64,000 nucleotides of DNA from Aradus depressus. Taxonomy: Eukaryota > Arthropoda > Insecta > Hemiptera > Aradidae. The translations under genes were made by a program, and so were the position numbers. Of this stretch, positions 35,001 to 44,872 are shown piece by piece. Each line of letters begins with the position of its first letter. Positions within the stretch are counted from its first letter, which is position 1. The notes under the pieces are model-generated. The model was not told where the DNA came from and did no database searches. It saw only the letters and a list, made by a program, of their open reading frames with translations. The DNA lies in assembly GCA_963662175.1 (NCBI GenBank), contig OY759218.1, positions 23,768,051-23,832,050 of the forward strand. The letters run 5' to 3'.

Positions 35001-37086
35001 AAAGAAATAGATATAATCAACAACATAGCCATAAAAAACGGATACAAACAACATACAATAGAAAAAATTAGAAAAAAAGTAACCAACAAAATCAATTTAA
35101 AAGATATCTCCAAACTAGACATAATAAACACAACAGAAACAAAGAAATGGGTAAGCTTACCCTATTACGGGAAAATTTCTGAACAAATAGGCAATATTCT
35201 TAAAAAAGAAAACTTCAAAGTTAGTTTCAGAACAAATAGGACACTTTACAAACACCTTAACAATACGAAAGACCGAATAAAAACAGAAGAAAAGAGTGGG
35301 GTTTATCAATTAAATTGCAACTCTTGCAACCTAATCTATACAGGACAAACTGGGAGACAATTCAAACAAAGACTCAAAGAACATATATCAGAAATAGACA
35401 CTAACATGGACACAACACACAACATAACAAAATCAACATTTGCACAACACATCAACCAACACAAACATACGTTTGATAAAGACACAGGCATAAAATACCT
35501 TCATTTCTGCGAAAAAAGCACATTGCTCAACTCATTAGAAATATTAGAAATAAACAGAACTTTAAAAAATGGAAATTGTATGAACGACCAAACCAATCTA
35601 AAATATTCCCCTTTACTGTCACCAATAATATGACCCTCCAGTCGATGTGCACAGGTACGTTTAAATATACATAGAATTTACCAATATATATATATAGATA
35701 TATGATTTATCTGAATCTTGCCAATAGATATATTTATATAATTTACAGTATAATAATTTTAATTAAGTTGTAACTGGAACCAATTATTTTTGATTTGTTA
35801 ATGTTATATTATTCGCCTGTTCATTGTTAATGTTTTATACCTAGATCTTAGAAGGGGTCACACATTTGAAATATGGGGACCGCCTTGTCATAAAATATCT
35901 CACAGCTTGACAATTTAGCTTAGTTAGGAATGTCTGACGTCATGGGGAACACCAGTAGGGAGGGTAATGGGTTCCTCGAGAGGCTGACATTCTGAAAATT
36001 AACTTAGTCTTATCTCTTATGCTTTTGGCTGAGGATGGTAGAAATACCGAAAGTACTCCCATGTATATATAGTTAGTGAAATTAGACAACATATTAAATA
36101 AACCAGTTTTATTTTATTTTCAAGTCCATTTGAATTATTTCACAATATCTCTGCAATTATGTCAGTATTCAGTTATATATGTATATATATCTTTAGTGGA
36201 ATAGACAATATTTCAAAAATAAGTTTGTTTTATCTATATGTCAGAGCTGTTGTAAGCTGTTCATTTAACTGAATATATGAAAGTGCTGTTCATTTAATTG
36301 AATATATGAAAGTGCTGTTCATTTAACTGAATATATGAAAGTGCTTTTAATTTAACTGAATATATGAAAGTGACATTTCGAGTCCTTTATCAGTGAACAT
36401 TCATCAGTTAATTTCATTGCGCTATCATGATTGTAAACTAATGTTGGTTGCCGTGTAGTTTATTTATTTTTTGCTTTTTTAAAACTTGCAATTACAGACG
36501 TTCCGGGAAGTATCTATCTAAACATCAAATTGAGATTGAATATAGAGCTCCACTCAATAAATATGGTCTGTAAAAAGAAGATTTTGATTGACAGAAAAAA
36601 ATGTTAACACAAAGAACAGATAAAATATAAATACTGATGAGGGGAGTACTTCCCGAAACGTCCTTTCAAAAGGCAAAAAACAAATGAGAGAAGTGGTGCT
36701 ATGATAAATATATTATATATGAATTCAGAATCTCAGGGTTGTGCAACCCAAACGTTATAGGTTAGGTTTTATGACTCATGCCCGGTCCATATGTCACCTC
36801 GCTCTTTCGTCACTCTGGTCGACATGAGCCTGACTCTACTGTGGGAGTCCTAAATTTTGCCTCCCCTAAATTTTTATTCACCTAGGATAGGGGTCTTAAA
36901 CGAGAACCTGACATCGTAAAGGCTCGGGACCATCGCTTAACGTCCCAACCGAAGGACGGCGTGTTTAAGTTTATTTTACCTCCCAGATAAAATAAACTAA
37001 GGGCCTCGGTCGGGTTACGAACCCACGTTCTTGAGCTCAAAAGTCAAGCACGCATACCACTGAGCTACCGGCGCCCTCCCCAAAAG

Positions 37087-37122
<36 letters not shown>

Positions 37123-40100
37123 CTTTTGGGTTATATATATATATATATAATATATGTTTATATATTAATTTTAACTAAATTAATTTTCTTTTATAATCAA
37201 CAAGCTTACTTTTTACCTGACGAGATGTTTATGCCGGAATGGAAATCTTCTCTCTTGGACTGGGGACTGCTCACCTGAAGAACTTGACTCACCCCCAACA
37301 GAATTACCAGCATATACTAAAATAAATAGAATTAATTGTATTATAACTACAACAATGTAAATAAAATACAGAAAGCTGAGGCTTTCCATATAATATATTA
37401 TTACATAATACTTTATTAGATCTGAGGCTTCAAGCATAAATATTGTAACCTACACTGAGAAAAAGGGTCCAACGCATTGCATATCATAACTTATATGTAT
37501 TTGCCTTGATTTTTGAGACCAGTTTCATTTTTATAGTGTTTCTCCCATTAATAGAAATATTGTATTAAATATTTGGACAGAAAACACGATGTCTATCAAG
37601 GAACTAAATAAATATTTATTTTTCCATGCACGAATCGTGTAATCCACACCGTATCCTAGGCATATAGCGTAATATCTGCTCTCCAGATTCCAAAATTGTT
37701 GAATAACTTCCAAACTGTTGTTTGAAAACATGAAGGGCATCAAATTTGAGTAACTTTTATGGGCTCCATTTCATGCAATTGACACACGGTTTTCAAAAAA
37801 TGAAATGACATCGTATACACAAACATAGCCTTTCGACACACTTTTTCTCTAACATCAACATTTGAATCATGAAAAAATATGTGATGAGGAATTAAACAGT
37901 TGCAACAAATAGTGCATGGAGCTACAGTTTTTTTTGTCTTTTTTTTACTGCTCTTGAATTATCAACTAGTTATTTTACTGATCAGGTGATATTAAACTGT
38001 TGGGATTGACTGAAAACAAACAGGAGATTCTAAGGTGATTTGGAGAGAGGTAGGCGGACGTACCGTTGAGAGGGACCCTGGAGGGCTCGGACCACTGGTC
38101 TGTAGTCGAGCCCGAGCAGTCCGACCCCAGGCCCAGCTGACCATGACCACTCTTCACTCCCTTCGGACCTCCACGACTCTTCATACATTCTTCTTTGACG
38201 TTCCCCTTCAATATAGAAAAATTAACTAATTAGGCCTGGTTCATAACTACATTACATACATCGCCAGAAAGCAAATACACTAATGTATATACATTACTAA
38301 AACTAAATCTACTGAATTTCATGATCAATAGCCAGTCGCCCTTTAAAAATTGGAGAAGTGATACCTCGATTCAAAGAAGTCCTTCATAAATTGACTCTGG
38401 ACCAAAGGAGAGATAACGAAAGTGAGTTTATTGGCGTAATCCATAATTAGTGGCAAATCACTGGACCATGGCAAACGCGGGGACTTCAAAAACACATTGT
38501 TACGTATTTTCTGGGATTATGAAGGCTGGTAAAACTCATTAAGTCAAAAAGGAGTGACTGTGGTTCTTGTCATTACCGTTTGTAAAATGTACACTTTCGT
38601 CTAGCAATAATAGCTAATAATAGTAACAAAAGCTAGCTGTATTCAATTATTTATTCGTTTCAGAGTCATGAGTAGCAAAACAGCAAAAAGCAAAACACCT
38701 TAGGTTTCTTGAAACTGTGAAAATTGAGCTAGTGAGTTTTAGCAGCTAGCCAAATCTTAGTTGTCAATTTTGTTTTGCTACAAACAAATAATTCGAAGAG
38801 AAAAACAAGTCATTTATAAATTTTTCTTAACTTTCTTTATACTTAAATACTTATTTACAAGAAAATATTGAATCTTGTTCCTATTAACTGTTAAATATGA
38901 ACTCACACTTTTTAGTGGCATGGTTTCCATCGCTGTTAACACATGGTTGTGATACATAAAATTATGAAGATGTTGTGTTGTGTTCACCTGTTGAGTTGCC
39001 ACGTGAAAAGTTGCATATGAGGATATATCATCTGCATATTCTAAAATCATTAGGGAGAAATTAAATAAATAAATATAAAACTATGTCCACACAATATAAA
39101 ATCAGGAAAACATTTCTTAAATATATATAGGGTGTATGTGAGCTGATGTAGAGAAGCCAAGTGAACCAAGGATTGAGAATCTCAATATATATATATATAA
39201 GTTACATATCCACATTCACTGAATGAACTTCAAGAAGCCACCTGCATCTCATATCATTGTTTACTCCTAGCTTTTCTAGCAACTGTTTACCAAATTCTAA
39301 TCTATTGTCCCACCATCTTAAAGAGATAATTGTGTAATATCTGCACTCCAGATTCCAATGTTGTCACATCGAATATACACGTATCCATATAGTATATATA
39401 CACATATTTTTTTTAAAAAAAGACTATGCTTTACCATCAAGAAATATCAACAAAAATTATTATTACATTGGTTATAAATGGTTTTAATGAGAAAATATTA
39501 AGCTATAAATACATATTTTCTTATTTTGTAAGCAAAAAGTATATCCATCTTTTATTATATACGTTTGGCGATTTTTAGCACATGTTTCCCTGGCCCTATT
39601 CAGATATTTTATCAAAATTAGGTTTTAAGCGAGTTTAAAACTTGGCCCGATATCTTTCAACCCACATGAGGAATGAACCACAACAAGTGGTTTGAATCCT
39701 CGTTGCATAATATGAATCGTCCGAAACGGGCCTCGGCGAAACATACCCTCCCAATTTTTCCCGTACAAAGAACAGGATTTTAGCTTGAGACGCCGGGGAC
39801 TATACCTGGGATGGGATCAGACTGGTGGTGGATGGGAGAAGAGATGCCCTTGTGGACAGCGGCATAGTATTGTTCCCGCTGAGCCAAGTTGGTCTTGTTA
39901 TCCAGGGTGACCATCTGGGAGGGGTCCTCTCTTCTTCCATTTCCGCTCCTTCTAGAAGAGATGTCCCGTTCTAAAAAATAAAGTATCAATTAAAAGCATG
40001 TCTACACAGAAGTCGCATAAGGTTGGGGGACCTCAACAATATTTCGTTTTTTCTTTCCCCAACTATACGAAATATAGGGGAAGTTATGTATTCAGTCAAA

Positions 40101-41680
40101 TATTCGATGCAGAGTTTTCAACGGAATTTCATCTTTTCCTGATTCCAAAAATGTAGAAAAACATTATTCGTGCTGAGAAGTACATAGCACACATTCCTCA
40201 TAGGTGATTCACCAAAGACTTTTTTAAAATATCCTTGACCAAAAATTCTTACTTTTCCGAAAACATATAGTTAAAGCTGCGCCAGCTGAGAGAAGAGTGA
40301 GAAGGGTAGCCACCACAGGTAAAATAATGCTTGGATCCAAGTACAAAGGAACCTCATCGTTGAGTATTTTCACCGAATTCGGACTCAATTTAACTGAAAA
40401 AAAGCAAAAGATACAATTATAACCTCATATATAACAGTCACTCCTTCAGACCTTAGAACAATACTGAATATCAGCTGTAAATACGAAGCTTTAGCTAAGA
40501 AATTAAAAATATCGTTAATAACTGTCATATTTTCTGATTCATCTTATTAGATGATGGCTCACGATTTATTTATTGATTCAATCAGTCTGCGGTGTTACCT
40601 TTCATTCTGAGGTAGTGGGAACCCGTCGAGGGTCCACGTGAAATGGGGTGTCGGGTTCCCGATGGCAATGCACTTAAGGGATGGCTGGCCCAGGCTGCAC
40701 TGTTTGTTGGATAAACTTGTACACCAACTGAGGTCTTGAAGCTGACAAAACATACAGAAAAACACATTAATTACCAAGGATATTTAATTTGTATGAAAAT
40801 GAAATTTGGTCTCAAGGTCACAATGCGCCGCCTGCATCATATAGTGACATAGCTCAGTTTTCAAGAAAGCTCAAGTATTGGTACTTCTATTAGGCAATGT
40901 ACCTTCTTCCATATTATTGATATTGAATTGAGTTTTATTTTACAGTAATTAATGCCAGATTAGAAAAAAAGAAAAACTCCAACTGATGTCAACAAATATG
41001 TCTTACTGATTGATAGTCGACAGTCTCTTTACAATGTTGAGTGAAGTCGAGGTTCTGACGTGTCAATGAAACTCAATATATAGCCAAAGTTTTGGGAACT
41101 ATTTATTTCCTTCTTCAGGGCCTTATAATGACTTAAAGTTTCCAAAACTTTGGCCAAATATTGAGTTTTTACTTACATGACAAAACCTCGACTTAATTCA
41201 ACGTTGCAAATATGTCTGTTTGTCGTAATTATTTTATTATATCGGCCATTCCACGTCGAACCTCCCAAATGAAGAAAAAAATAAATAAAAAGGTCCCCAC
41301 CAACTTCGATTTTCCTCTTTTTTTAAGGTCAAAGTTGAAAACCGAAAACACAACCTTATAGTGAGCTATGTGTGTTGACTGTCCGTCCGTCTCTCTAGAG
41401 AACAAATACGATTTTTTCTGGAATATTAAGAAATACGACCCTTAGCTAGAATATTTTAAGTGGCAACACCAAAATGTTTCCTCCTCCACGTGGAGGCGAA
41501 AATTAGTGGGTCGCAAAAATAATATATATTTCTTATTACTAAGGATAGGTGTAGCGTAGGTACCTCCTAAGATGAGTTGGAGGGTAGCCTGGAGAGCAGC
41601 ATCCTCGTCCTTCACCAGACACTGGTACATCCCAGCATCCTCTCGACCAACTTTGTCTAGTCGCAGTTTTCCTCCTTCCC
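31798..41680 (-). CDS. Dscam-like adhesion receptor: Ig exon, transmembrane and cytoplasmic exons
   Basis: Minus-strand exons in order: 41680-41564 (end of an Ig domain), 40741-40599 (next Ig half, frameshifted, listed separately), 40393-40253 (transmembrane), 39970-39806, 39040-38907, 38205-38064, 37316-37217 and 31978-31798 (stop TGA 31800-31798). Introns are GT-AG and phases agree if the broken exon is skipped (g+tt). Dscams are Ig/FnIII receptors in neurite self-avoidance and insect immunity. Support: REDAGMYQCLVKDEDAALQA; the cytoplasmic blocks DNKTNLAQREQYYAAVHKG, then EYADDISSYATFHVATQQ and AMETMPLKS, conserved in insect Dscam tails; and a C-terminus FTIAV that could bind a PDZ domain. 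The usual remaining Ig and FnIII domains are not between the Ig and membrane exons, and I found none upstream to 46 kb. It may be a shortened paralogue or a decaying partial duplicate. Confidence 0.72.
32037..32086. repeat. (TA)n microsatellite
   Basis: Uninterrupted TA run in the last intron of the Dscam-like gene. Confidence 0.9.
32098..32362. repeat. Family A fragments plus SINE-1 3' end
   Basis: A reverse family A monomer (32098-32165) is followed by a SINE-1 3' end in reverse (32262-32312: gtttaggttaggttttatga then ctcatgcccgggctttaac) and a reverse family A right end (gaatcaccggcaatgtactt at 32331). It is a nest of repeats with no coding. Confidence 0.6.
33016..33045 (-). ncRNA. Hammerhead ribozyme motif, minus strand, at the Penelope left end
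   Basis: On the minus strand: CTGACGA (33045-33039), T, then gg-loop-cc, GAAA (33026-33023) and palindromic stem III ACCGGT followed by A (33023-33017). This is the same architecture as the motif at 36029 but with different sequence, and it lies just inside the inverted repeat. Confidence 0.62.
33086..33222 (+). repeat. Penelope direct repeat (pLTR), left copy
   Basis: Identical base for base to 36030-36166 by my reading. It begins inside a hammerhead-like core (TGAGGA, stem tggta-gaaa-tacc, GAAA, agtactc) and ends 8 bp into the ORF. The base before TGAGGA is A here and C in the right copy, so only the right copy has a complete CUGANGA box. Confidence 0.85.
33215..35633 (+). pseudogene. Penelope-like polyprotein: RT plus GIY-YIG endonuclease, one frameshift
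   Basis: The first part (33215 to about 33805) is the Penelope N-terminal region (NKIKNLSDVNLTDKENEVME, a conserved block before the RT). One base is extra near 33806; the frame resumes ILYEREHFDIKT and runs to the stop at 35633. RT motifs: ITVKADKGNTLVLLNNSDYV, GLPKIHKENVPIRPVVSFIN, LLSLDVTNLFTNIPVEECL, KDGLAMGSCLSPLLADIFMD and the catalytic WYRYVDDICILF. The C-terminal GIY-YIG nuclease starts GVYQLNCNSCNLIYTGQTGR and continues QFKQRLKEH. Total length of about 806 residues is normal. The ATG lies at the 3' edge of the left direct repeat. Apart from one frameshift the gene looks intact. Confidence 0.9.
36029..36058 (+). ncRNA. Hammerhead ribozyme motif in the right Penelope repeat
   Basis: All core elements are present: CUGANGA (ctgagga), a short stem II, GAAA, and a self-complementary stem III (agtact) followed by C as cleavage base. 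The bases ttttgg before and ccatg after could pair as a 3-bp stem I. Such minimal hammerheads, thought to act as dimers, are known from Penelope-like elements. One extra U follows CUGANGA, as in the second motif at 33016-33045. Confidence 0.68.
36030..36166 (+). repeat. Penelope direct repeat (pLTR), right copy
   Basis: Second copy of the 137-bp repeat. With the preceding C at 36029 it forms CTGAGGA (36029-36035), stem II ggta/tacc with a gaaa loop, GAAA (36049-36052) and the palindromic stem III AGTACT followed by C (36052-36058), a hammerhead ribozyme core. Confidence 0.85.
36256..36371 (+). repeat. 29-bp tandem repeat, four units
   Basis: Four units of gctgttcatttaactgaata then tatgaaagt, with one to three differences each. 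The array starts about 10 bp after the Penelope target duplication. Confidence 0.85.
36480..36665 (+). repeat. Penelope-related terminal fragment with hammerhead core
   Basis: CTGATGA (36634-36640), a 5-bp stem II gggga/ttccc with loop gtac, GAAA (36655-36658), and the palindromic ACGT followed by C (36658-36662) form a complete hammerhead core. A matching reverse segment, gacgttccgggaagtatcta, lies at about 36499-36518, so this is an inverted-repeat terminal piece like those of Penelope elements. No ORF remains. Confidence 0.6.
36762..37074 (-). mobile_element. SINE-1, near full length, reverse orientation
   Basis: From ggttttatgactcatgcccg through tctactgtgggagtcctaaa and gggaccatcgcttaacgtcc to ctaccggcgccc. 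An internal deletion removes part of the aaagccc...gcgctc region. It begins with aggttaggtttt, the (TTAGG)-like tail in reverse. Confidence 0.87.
37079..37150. repeat. TA-rich palindrome
   Basis: An inverted repeat, ccaaaagttatata / tatataacttttgg, encloses a TA run and is followed by another TA run. It would extrude as a cruciform. Confidence 0.8.
40070..40228 (+). repeat. Family A, internally deleted copy (both ends, no monomers)
   Basis: The left end (ataggggaagttatgtattc then gagttttcaacggaatttca) runs directly into the right end (gagaagtacatagcacac then gtgattcaccaaagac). No central monomers remain, which defines the element borders. Confidence 0.65.
40253..40393 (-). CDS. Dscam-like transmembrane exon
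   Basis: Following acceptor ttttcag, the frame gives LNDEVPLYLDPSIILPVVAT, then LLTLLSAGAALTICFRK. This is one hydrophobic span of about 22 residues with a basic stop-transfer end, entering the cytoplasmic exon in phase (a+aa, Lys). The juxtamembrane YxDPxxIxPV pattern is typical of Dscam. Confidence 0.78.
40599..40741 (-). pseudogene. Dscam-type Ig half-exon with internal frameshift
   Basis: The exon starts after a good acceptor (tttgtcag) and reads RPQLVYKFIQQTVQPGP, the opening of a Dscam Ig domain. It then shifts frame (two bases missing, or one extra) and continues SLKCIAIGNPTPHFTWTLDG then FPLPQNER to the donor ag|gtaaca. Neither frame is open across the exon. The following membrane exon would be read with a stop if this exon were included. 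It is decayed, or the assembly has an indel here. Confidence 0.78.
41041..41205. repeat. Long imperfect inverted repeat
   Basis: Arms of about 55 bp: gtcgaggttctgacgtgtca then aactcaatatatagccaaag (41046-41093), opposed by actttggccaaatattgagt then acatgacaaaacctcgactt (41147-41195). The loop contains a minus-strand CTGAAGA followed by ggaa...ttcc and CAAA, resembling a hammerhead core with a G-to-C change in GAAA. It is probably a decayed Penelope terminus. Confidence 0.6.
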
Positions 41681-42664
41681 CTAAAACCATTCCAAAAACC
41701 TCTTTGTTAAGCAATTTTTTATCAGTTTTTTAAAAGAATTTTCTTCTCTAACAAAAATTTAAAGATATTTCTATTTTACTTCCCCATAGAATAAATGTAT
41801 CGAGACGAAATTGTATATGTAAATCCAGAATCCTCTAACGACGACACCTACTGATTTCCAGCCAAATTGACCAAATGTGCTTTGATTTATTATAGTTCTC
41901 GTTTCAATTTATCAATTTAAACCATATTGAATTGAGAGGAGGGTTAACAAAAAAACCAACGAGGGATAAGAGGGAGTCTACTGTATTTTAATAGCTCGAA
42001 TTGGAATCATGTCGCACAGATGCAAACCCTGCTGTCATAAAAAAAAAAAAAAATCAATCCAACCTACAGGCTAGATCCAGGCCTAGGGAAATCAGGCCAT
42101 ATCCTATACTAACAATAAGTGATATACCCAGCGTTGCCCAGAAGTAACGTTTCGTCATTACTATTTTTGTCTTTGTATTAAAACAGAGGGCTTATACTAC
42201 TTAAGGGTTTAATAGCCCCCTCTTTGGTAAGTAGTCACGCCAACAAATTCCATAAATATTTTGAGTTCAGATCGAAATGTCAAGAACTCAGGAATATGAT
42301 ATGTTTGAACTGTCCTTGCCATGTGTCCTGCTTGTATGTTGCTAAAACAAATTCTAAAGCCTCCCTCTATAGCGGCCTTCCAAGAACGCTAAATAGTCTA
42401 TGCGTTTCCTCGTTCATCCTTAACATCCCCTGAAAGTTTTTTGAAATTCAGGTTGAACTGTGTCCCTTCCCTAAAATAATTCCATTGGCTTTGGAGAGAG
42501 AGCGATTGATTAATTTATGCTGTGGAAGTACATACTGGTGACTCATTGACTACTTTTTTCAATTGTTAATATTTTTTTATTTATTTTATTTTATTTTATT
42601 TTGTACCACTTGTGATGATACTGATCACATGTGGTCTGACTTGAATTAGATATATAAACAGTTA

Positions 42665-42852
42665 TTGAATCTTAACGAGTATCTGACATCGCATTCGAAG
42701 CCATCGCTTAACCTTAACGTCCCATCCGAAGAACGGCGTGCTCAAGGTTTTAACCTTCCCGATAAAAAATCTAAGAGCCTTGGCCGGGCATCGAATCCGC
42801 GATCTTGGTCTCAGTAGGCTAGCATGCTACCTCTGAACTACCGGGGCCCTCA
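42665..42852 (-). mobile_element. SINE-1 head-containing fragment, reverse orientation
   Basis: Contains gagtatctgacatcgcattc, catcgcttaacc, aagaacggcgtgctcaaggt, gccttggccgggcatcgaat and aactaccggggccc, the reverse of the first half of SINE-1. The 3' half is missing. Confidence 0.8.
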
Positions 42853-42889
42853 GATCAGAAAACTTTAAGAAAAGTCATTCATGAATTGA

Positions 42890-43140
42890 AAGCCATTGAA
42901 GTAAAAGCCACACTTTAATTGCCTGTTTGCCACCTAATAACTCAAAAATGGTTGATTGCATATTCAAGAAACTTTCAGGGTATTTCAAGCGAGGCCTCAC
43001 ACAGAAAAGAAGCTATGTAGCATCTCGAAATGTTAAACAAGAAGGGGGCACATAAAATGATAGCTAGCTTTTCAACGGTTGATTGGATTTTCATAAAATA
43101 TCACAACTAGCAATAACCCAGATTGGAAAATAGCGAAGGG
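42890..43140 (+). repeat. Fragment related to 6236-6400
   Basis: Shares attgcctgtttgccacctaa, then aactcaaaaatggttga and aaactttcagg with 6250-6325 in diverged form. These openings resemble those of insect Helitron-derived repeats, but termini are not recognisable. Confidence 0.35.
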
Positions 43141-43211
43141 CAGTTGGGAGGAGGGGGGAGGAGGGAACATTAAATTGTACTATTTTATTGTTGTAAGGGT
43201 GGGTTTACGGT

Positions 43212-43715
43212 AGTGTAGGGGAAGTTATATAATCGATCAAAAATTCATTGATGAATTTTCAACAGAATTTCATGTTTTCCGCCCTCCTGATTCTAAAAAT
43301 GAAAAAAGTAGTGGGTATGCGTGTCTGTTAACACGATAACTCCCGACAAAATGAATGTATCAACACGAACTTTTATGTGGAGGCTTAACACAAAAACCTA
43401 TAATAACTGCCGTTCTAGTGAACGCATTGACACAAAATTCATAAGTAATGCAAAGCCCTCTTAGGACGACACCTATTAATTTTTAGCGGAAGGGGAGGGG
43501 GCAGAGAAGAGAGGCTCGACTCAAATACCATATTAACTGCCGATGTAATGAATTTATCGACACAAAATTCAGTATGATTCCGAAGCCACTATGTAGTTAA
43601 GTCAAATATTTCGTTTTAGCCCTAACGGTCGATTGGTTTTGGAGGGAGAGAGAAAACGTAATTGATTAATTCTTACTGGGGAGGTAGATAGCCGGTGATT
43701 CACTTACATTTTTAT
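43212..43715 (+). repeat. Family A, most complete copy
   Basis: Left end gtgtaggggaagttatataa, then ttcaacagaatttcatgttt and tccgccc. Three monomers follow with cores cgacaaaatgaatgtatcaa, ctgccgttctagtgaacgca and ctgccgatgtaatgaattta. The right end is ggtcgattggttttggaggg, then tggggaggtagatagccgg and gattcacttac. It is noncoding, about 500 bp. Confidence 0.7.
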
Positions 43716-43985
43716 CCTTTGTTCGGTCTATCTAACATAATGTTACTAACCTGCCAGATATTTGACTAACCTGCTTATAGTTACTAACTGGGCAACCTCC
43801 TGGTACATGATTAATATGTTAGAGAGAGCTCAGTGTTACCATGCATTTAAATATACTTATTACATCTCCTTTACACTAAATTCTATTTACAACACATATA
43901 AACTACATAAGAAGTATATACATATATATATATATACATACATGCATTGAGAAGTGCAAGAAATAGAAATGATTAGCAAAGACTA

Positions 43986-44507
43986 TCATATATATAAAGC
44001 TGAAAATGTCTGTGCGTTGTACCGCTATAACTCACGAACGGCTTGATGGATTTGATTGTTTTTTTTAAATTTGTTCGTCATCGTCTGTGGAAGGTTATAG
44101 GCGTATTAGTACCTCAATATCTGGTCCATCCCAGCATCCACCCACGCAATCTTTGTAACTCAAAAACCACTGCAATGATTAATGAGGAATCTTTTTGAAT
44201 AGATAAGTTTTATCTACCGGAAGGTTAAGGTCTATTTTTTAATCAACCCCTGGTCCATCCCAGCATCCACTCACGCAATCTTTGTAACTCGAAAACCATT
44301 GCAACGATTAATGAGAAATCTTTTTGAATAAATTAGTTTTAGCTCCAAAGCTAGCGTTACTACAGTTGAAGGACTATAAGCCTTATTCCGTATGAATAAT
44401 TGAAAATTATAACATCATGAATGTACTGTCGAGGAACTGAATAGCCTTATAGGAGATATTGGGAGAAAAGTCAAAGTTCCCCGGGCAACGCCGGGTATTA
44501 CTGCTAG
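43986..44507 (+). mobile_element. Non-autonomous Helitron
   Basis: The element starts TC (TCATATATATAAAGCTG) after a host A and ends CTAG before a host T. A hairpin, cccgg-gcaacg-ccggg (44480-44495), lies about 9 bp before the CTAG end, the standard Helitron 3' structure. The interior has a roughly 115-bp tandem duplication (ctggtccatcccagcatcca at 44122 and again near 44248). It carries no Rep/helicase. Confidence 0.82.
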
Positions 44508-44754
44508 TCAGTATATATCAGATTGATCATGCAACTATCTCAAAGTATTCCTTATTTATTCGTCTCTAATTTTATTTTTTCTTTATTTATTCTTTTTTTT
44601 TTTTTTCTTTGTTATTATATTATAGTTTATTCGTCAGGTTATTAACAGTTATAAAGAGGATTGTTTTTAAAAATTAGGCTCTAACTAATCAGTAACCTTC
44701 AGATTTTTTGCAGAAATGTTGTGAACACTTATTACAAATAAAGAAAAAAACTAA

Positions 44755-44872
44755 TGTATTTTATAAATATTGTCTAATTCACAAAATATATATATATATA
44801 TATATATAATACACGGGAGTACTTTCGGTATTATACGTATTTGGAAAATAGACAATATTTATATTAAAAATC
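44755..44872 (-). repeat. Penelope terminal remnant
   Basis: gggagtactttcggta (44816-44831) is the reverse complement of the GAAA/stem III part of the Penelope direct repeat. Outside it lies an imperfect inverted repeat, aaatattgtctaatt / aatagacaatattt. The CUGANGA box is not recognisable. Confidence 0.6.

Larger units (their letters stand above)
32904..36235 (+). mobile_element. Penelope-like retroelement, near full length
   Basis: The element is flanked by a 12-bp duplication, atatgtcagagc, at 32892-32903 and 36236-36247. A 50-bp perfect inverted repeat joins 32951-33000 to 36189-36238 (overlapping the right duplication by 3 bp). Two identical 137-bp direct repeats (33086-33222 and 36030-36166) act as the LTR-like ends typical of Penelope elements. 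Between them is one reading frame with RT and GIY-YIG. The identical repeats suggest recent insertion. It lies antisense in the last Dscam-like intron. Confidence 0.9.

Noticed and set aside
33086..36166. LTR retrotransposon
   Set aside because: Direct repeats are only 137 bp and the ORF has Penelope-type RT with GIY-YIG, no gag, protease or integrase.
37531..37743. 70-codon minus-strand ORF as a Dscam-like exon
   Set aside because: No matching splice sites or family motifs; a similar segment (tccagattcca block) at 39345 suggests an unclassified repeat.
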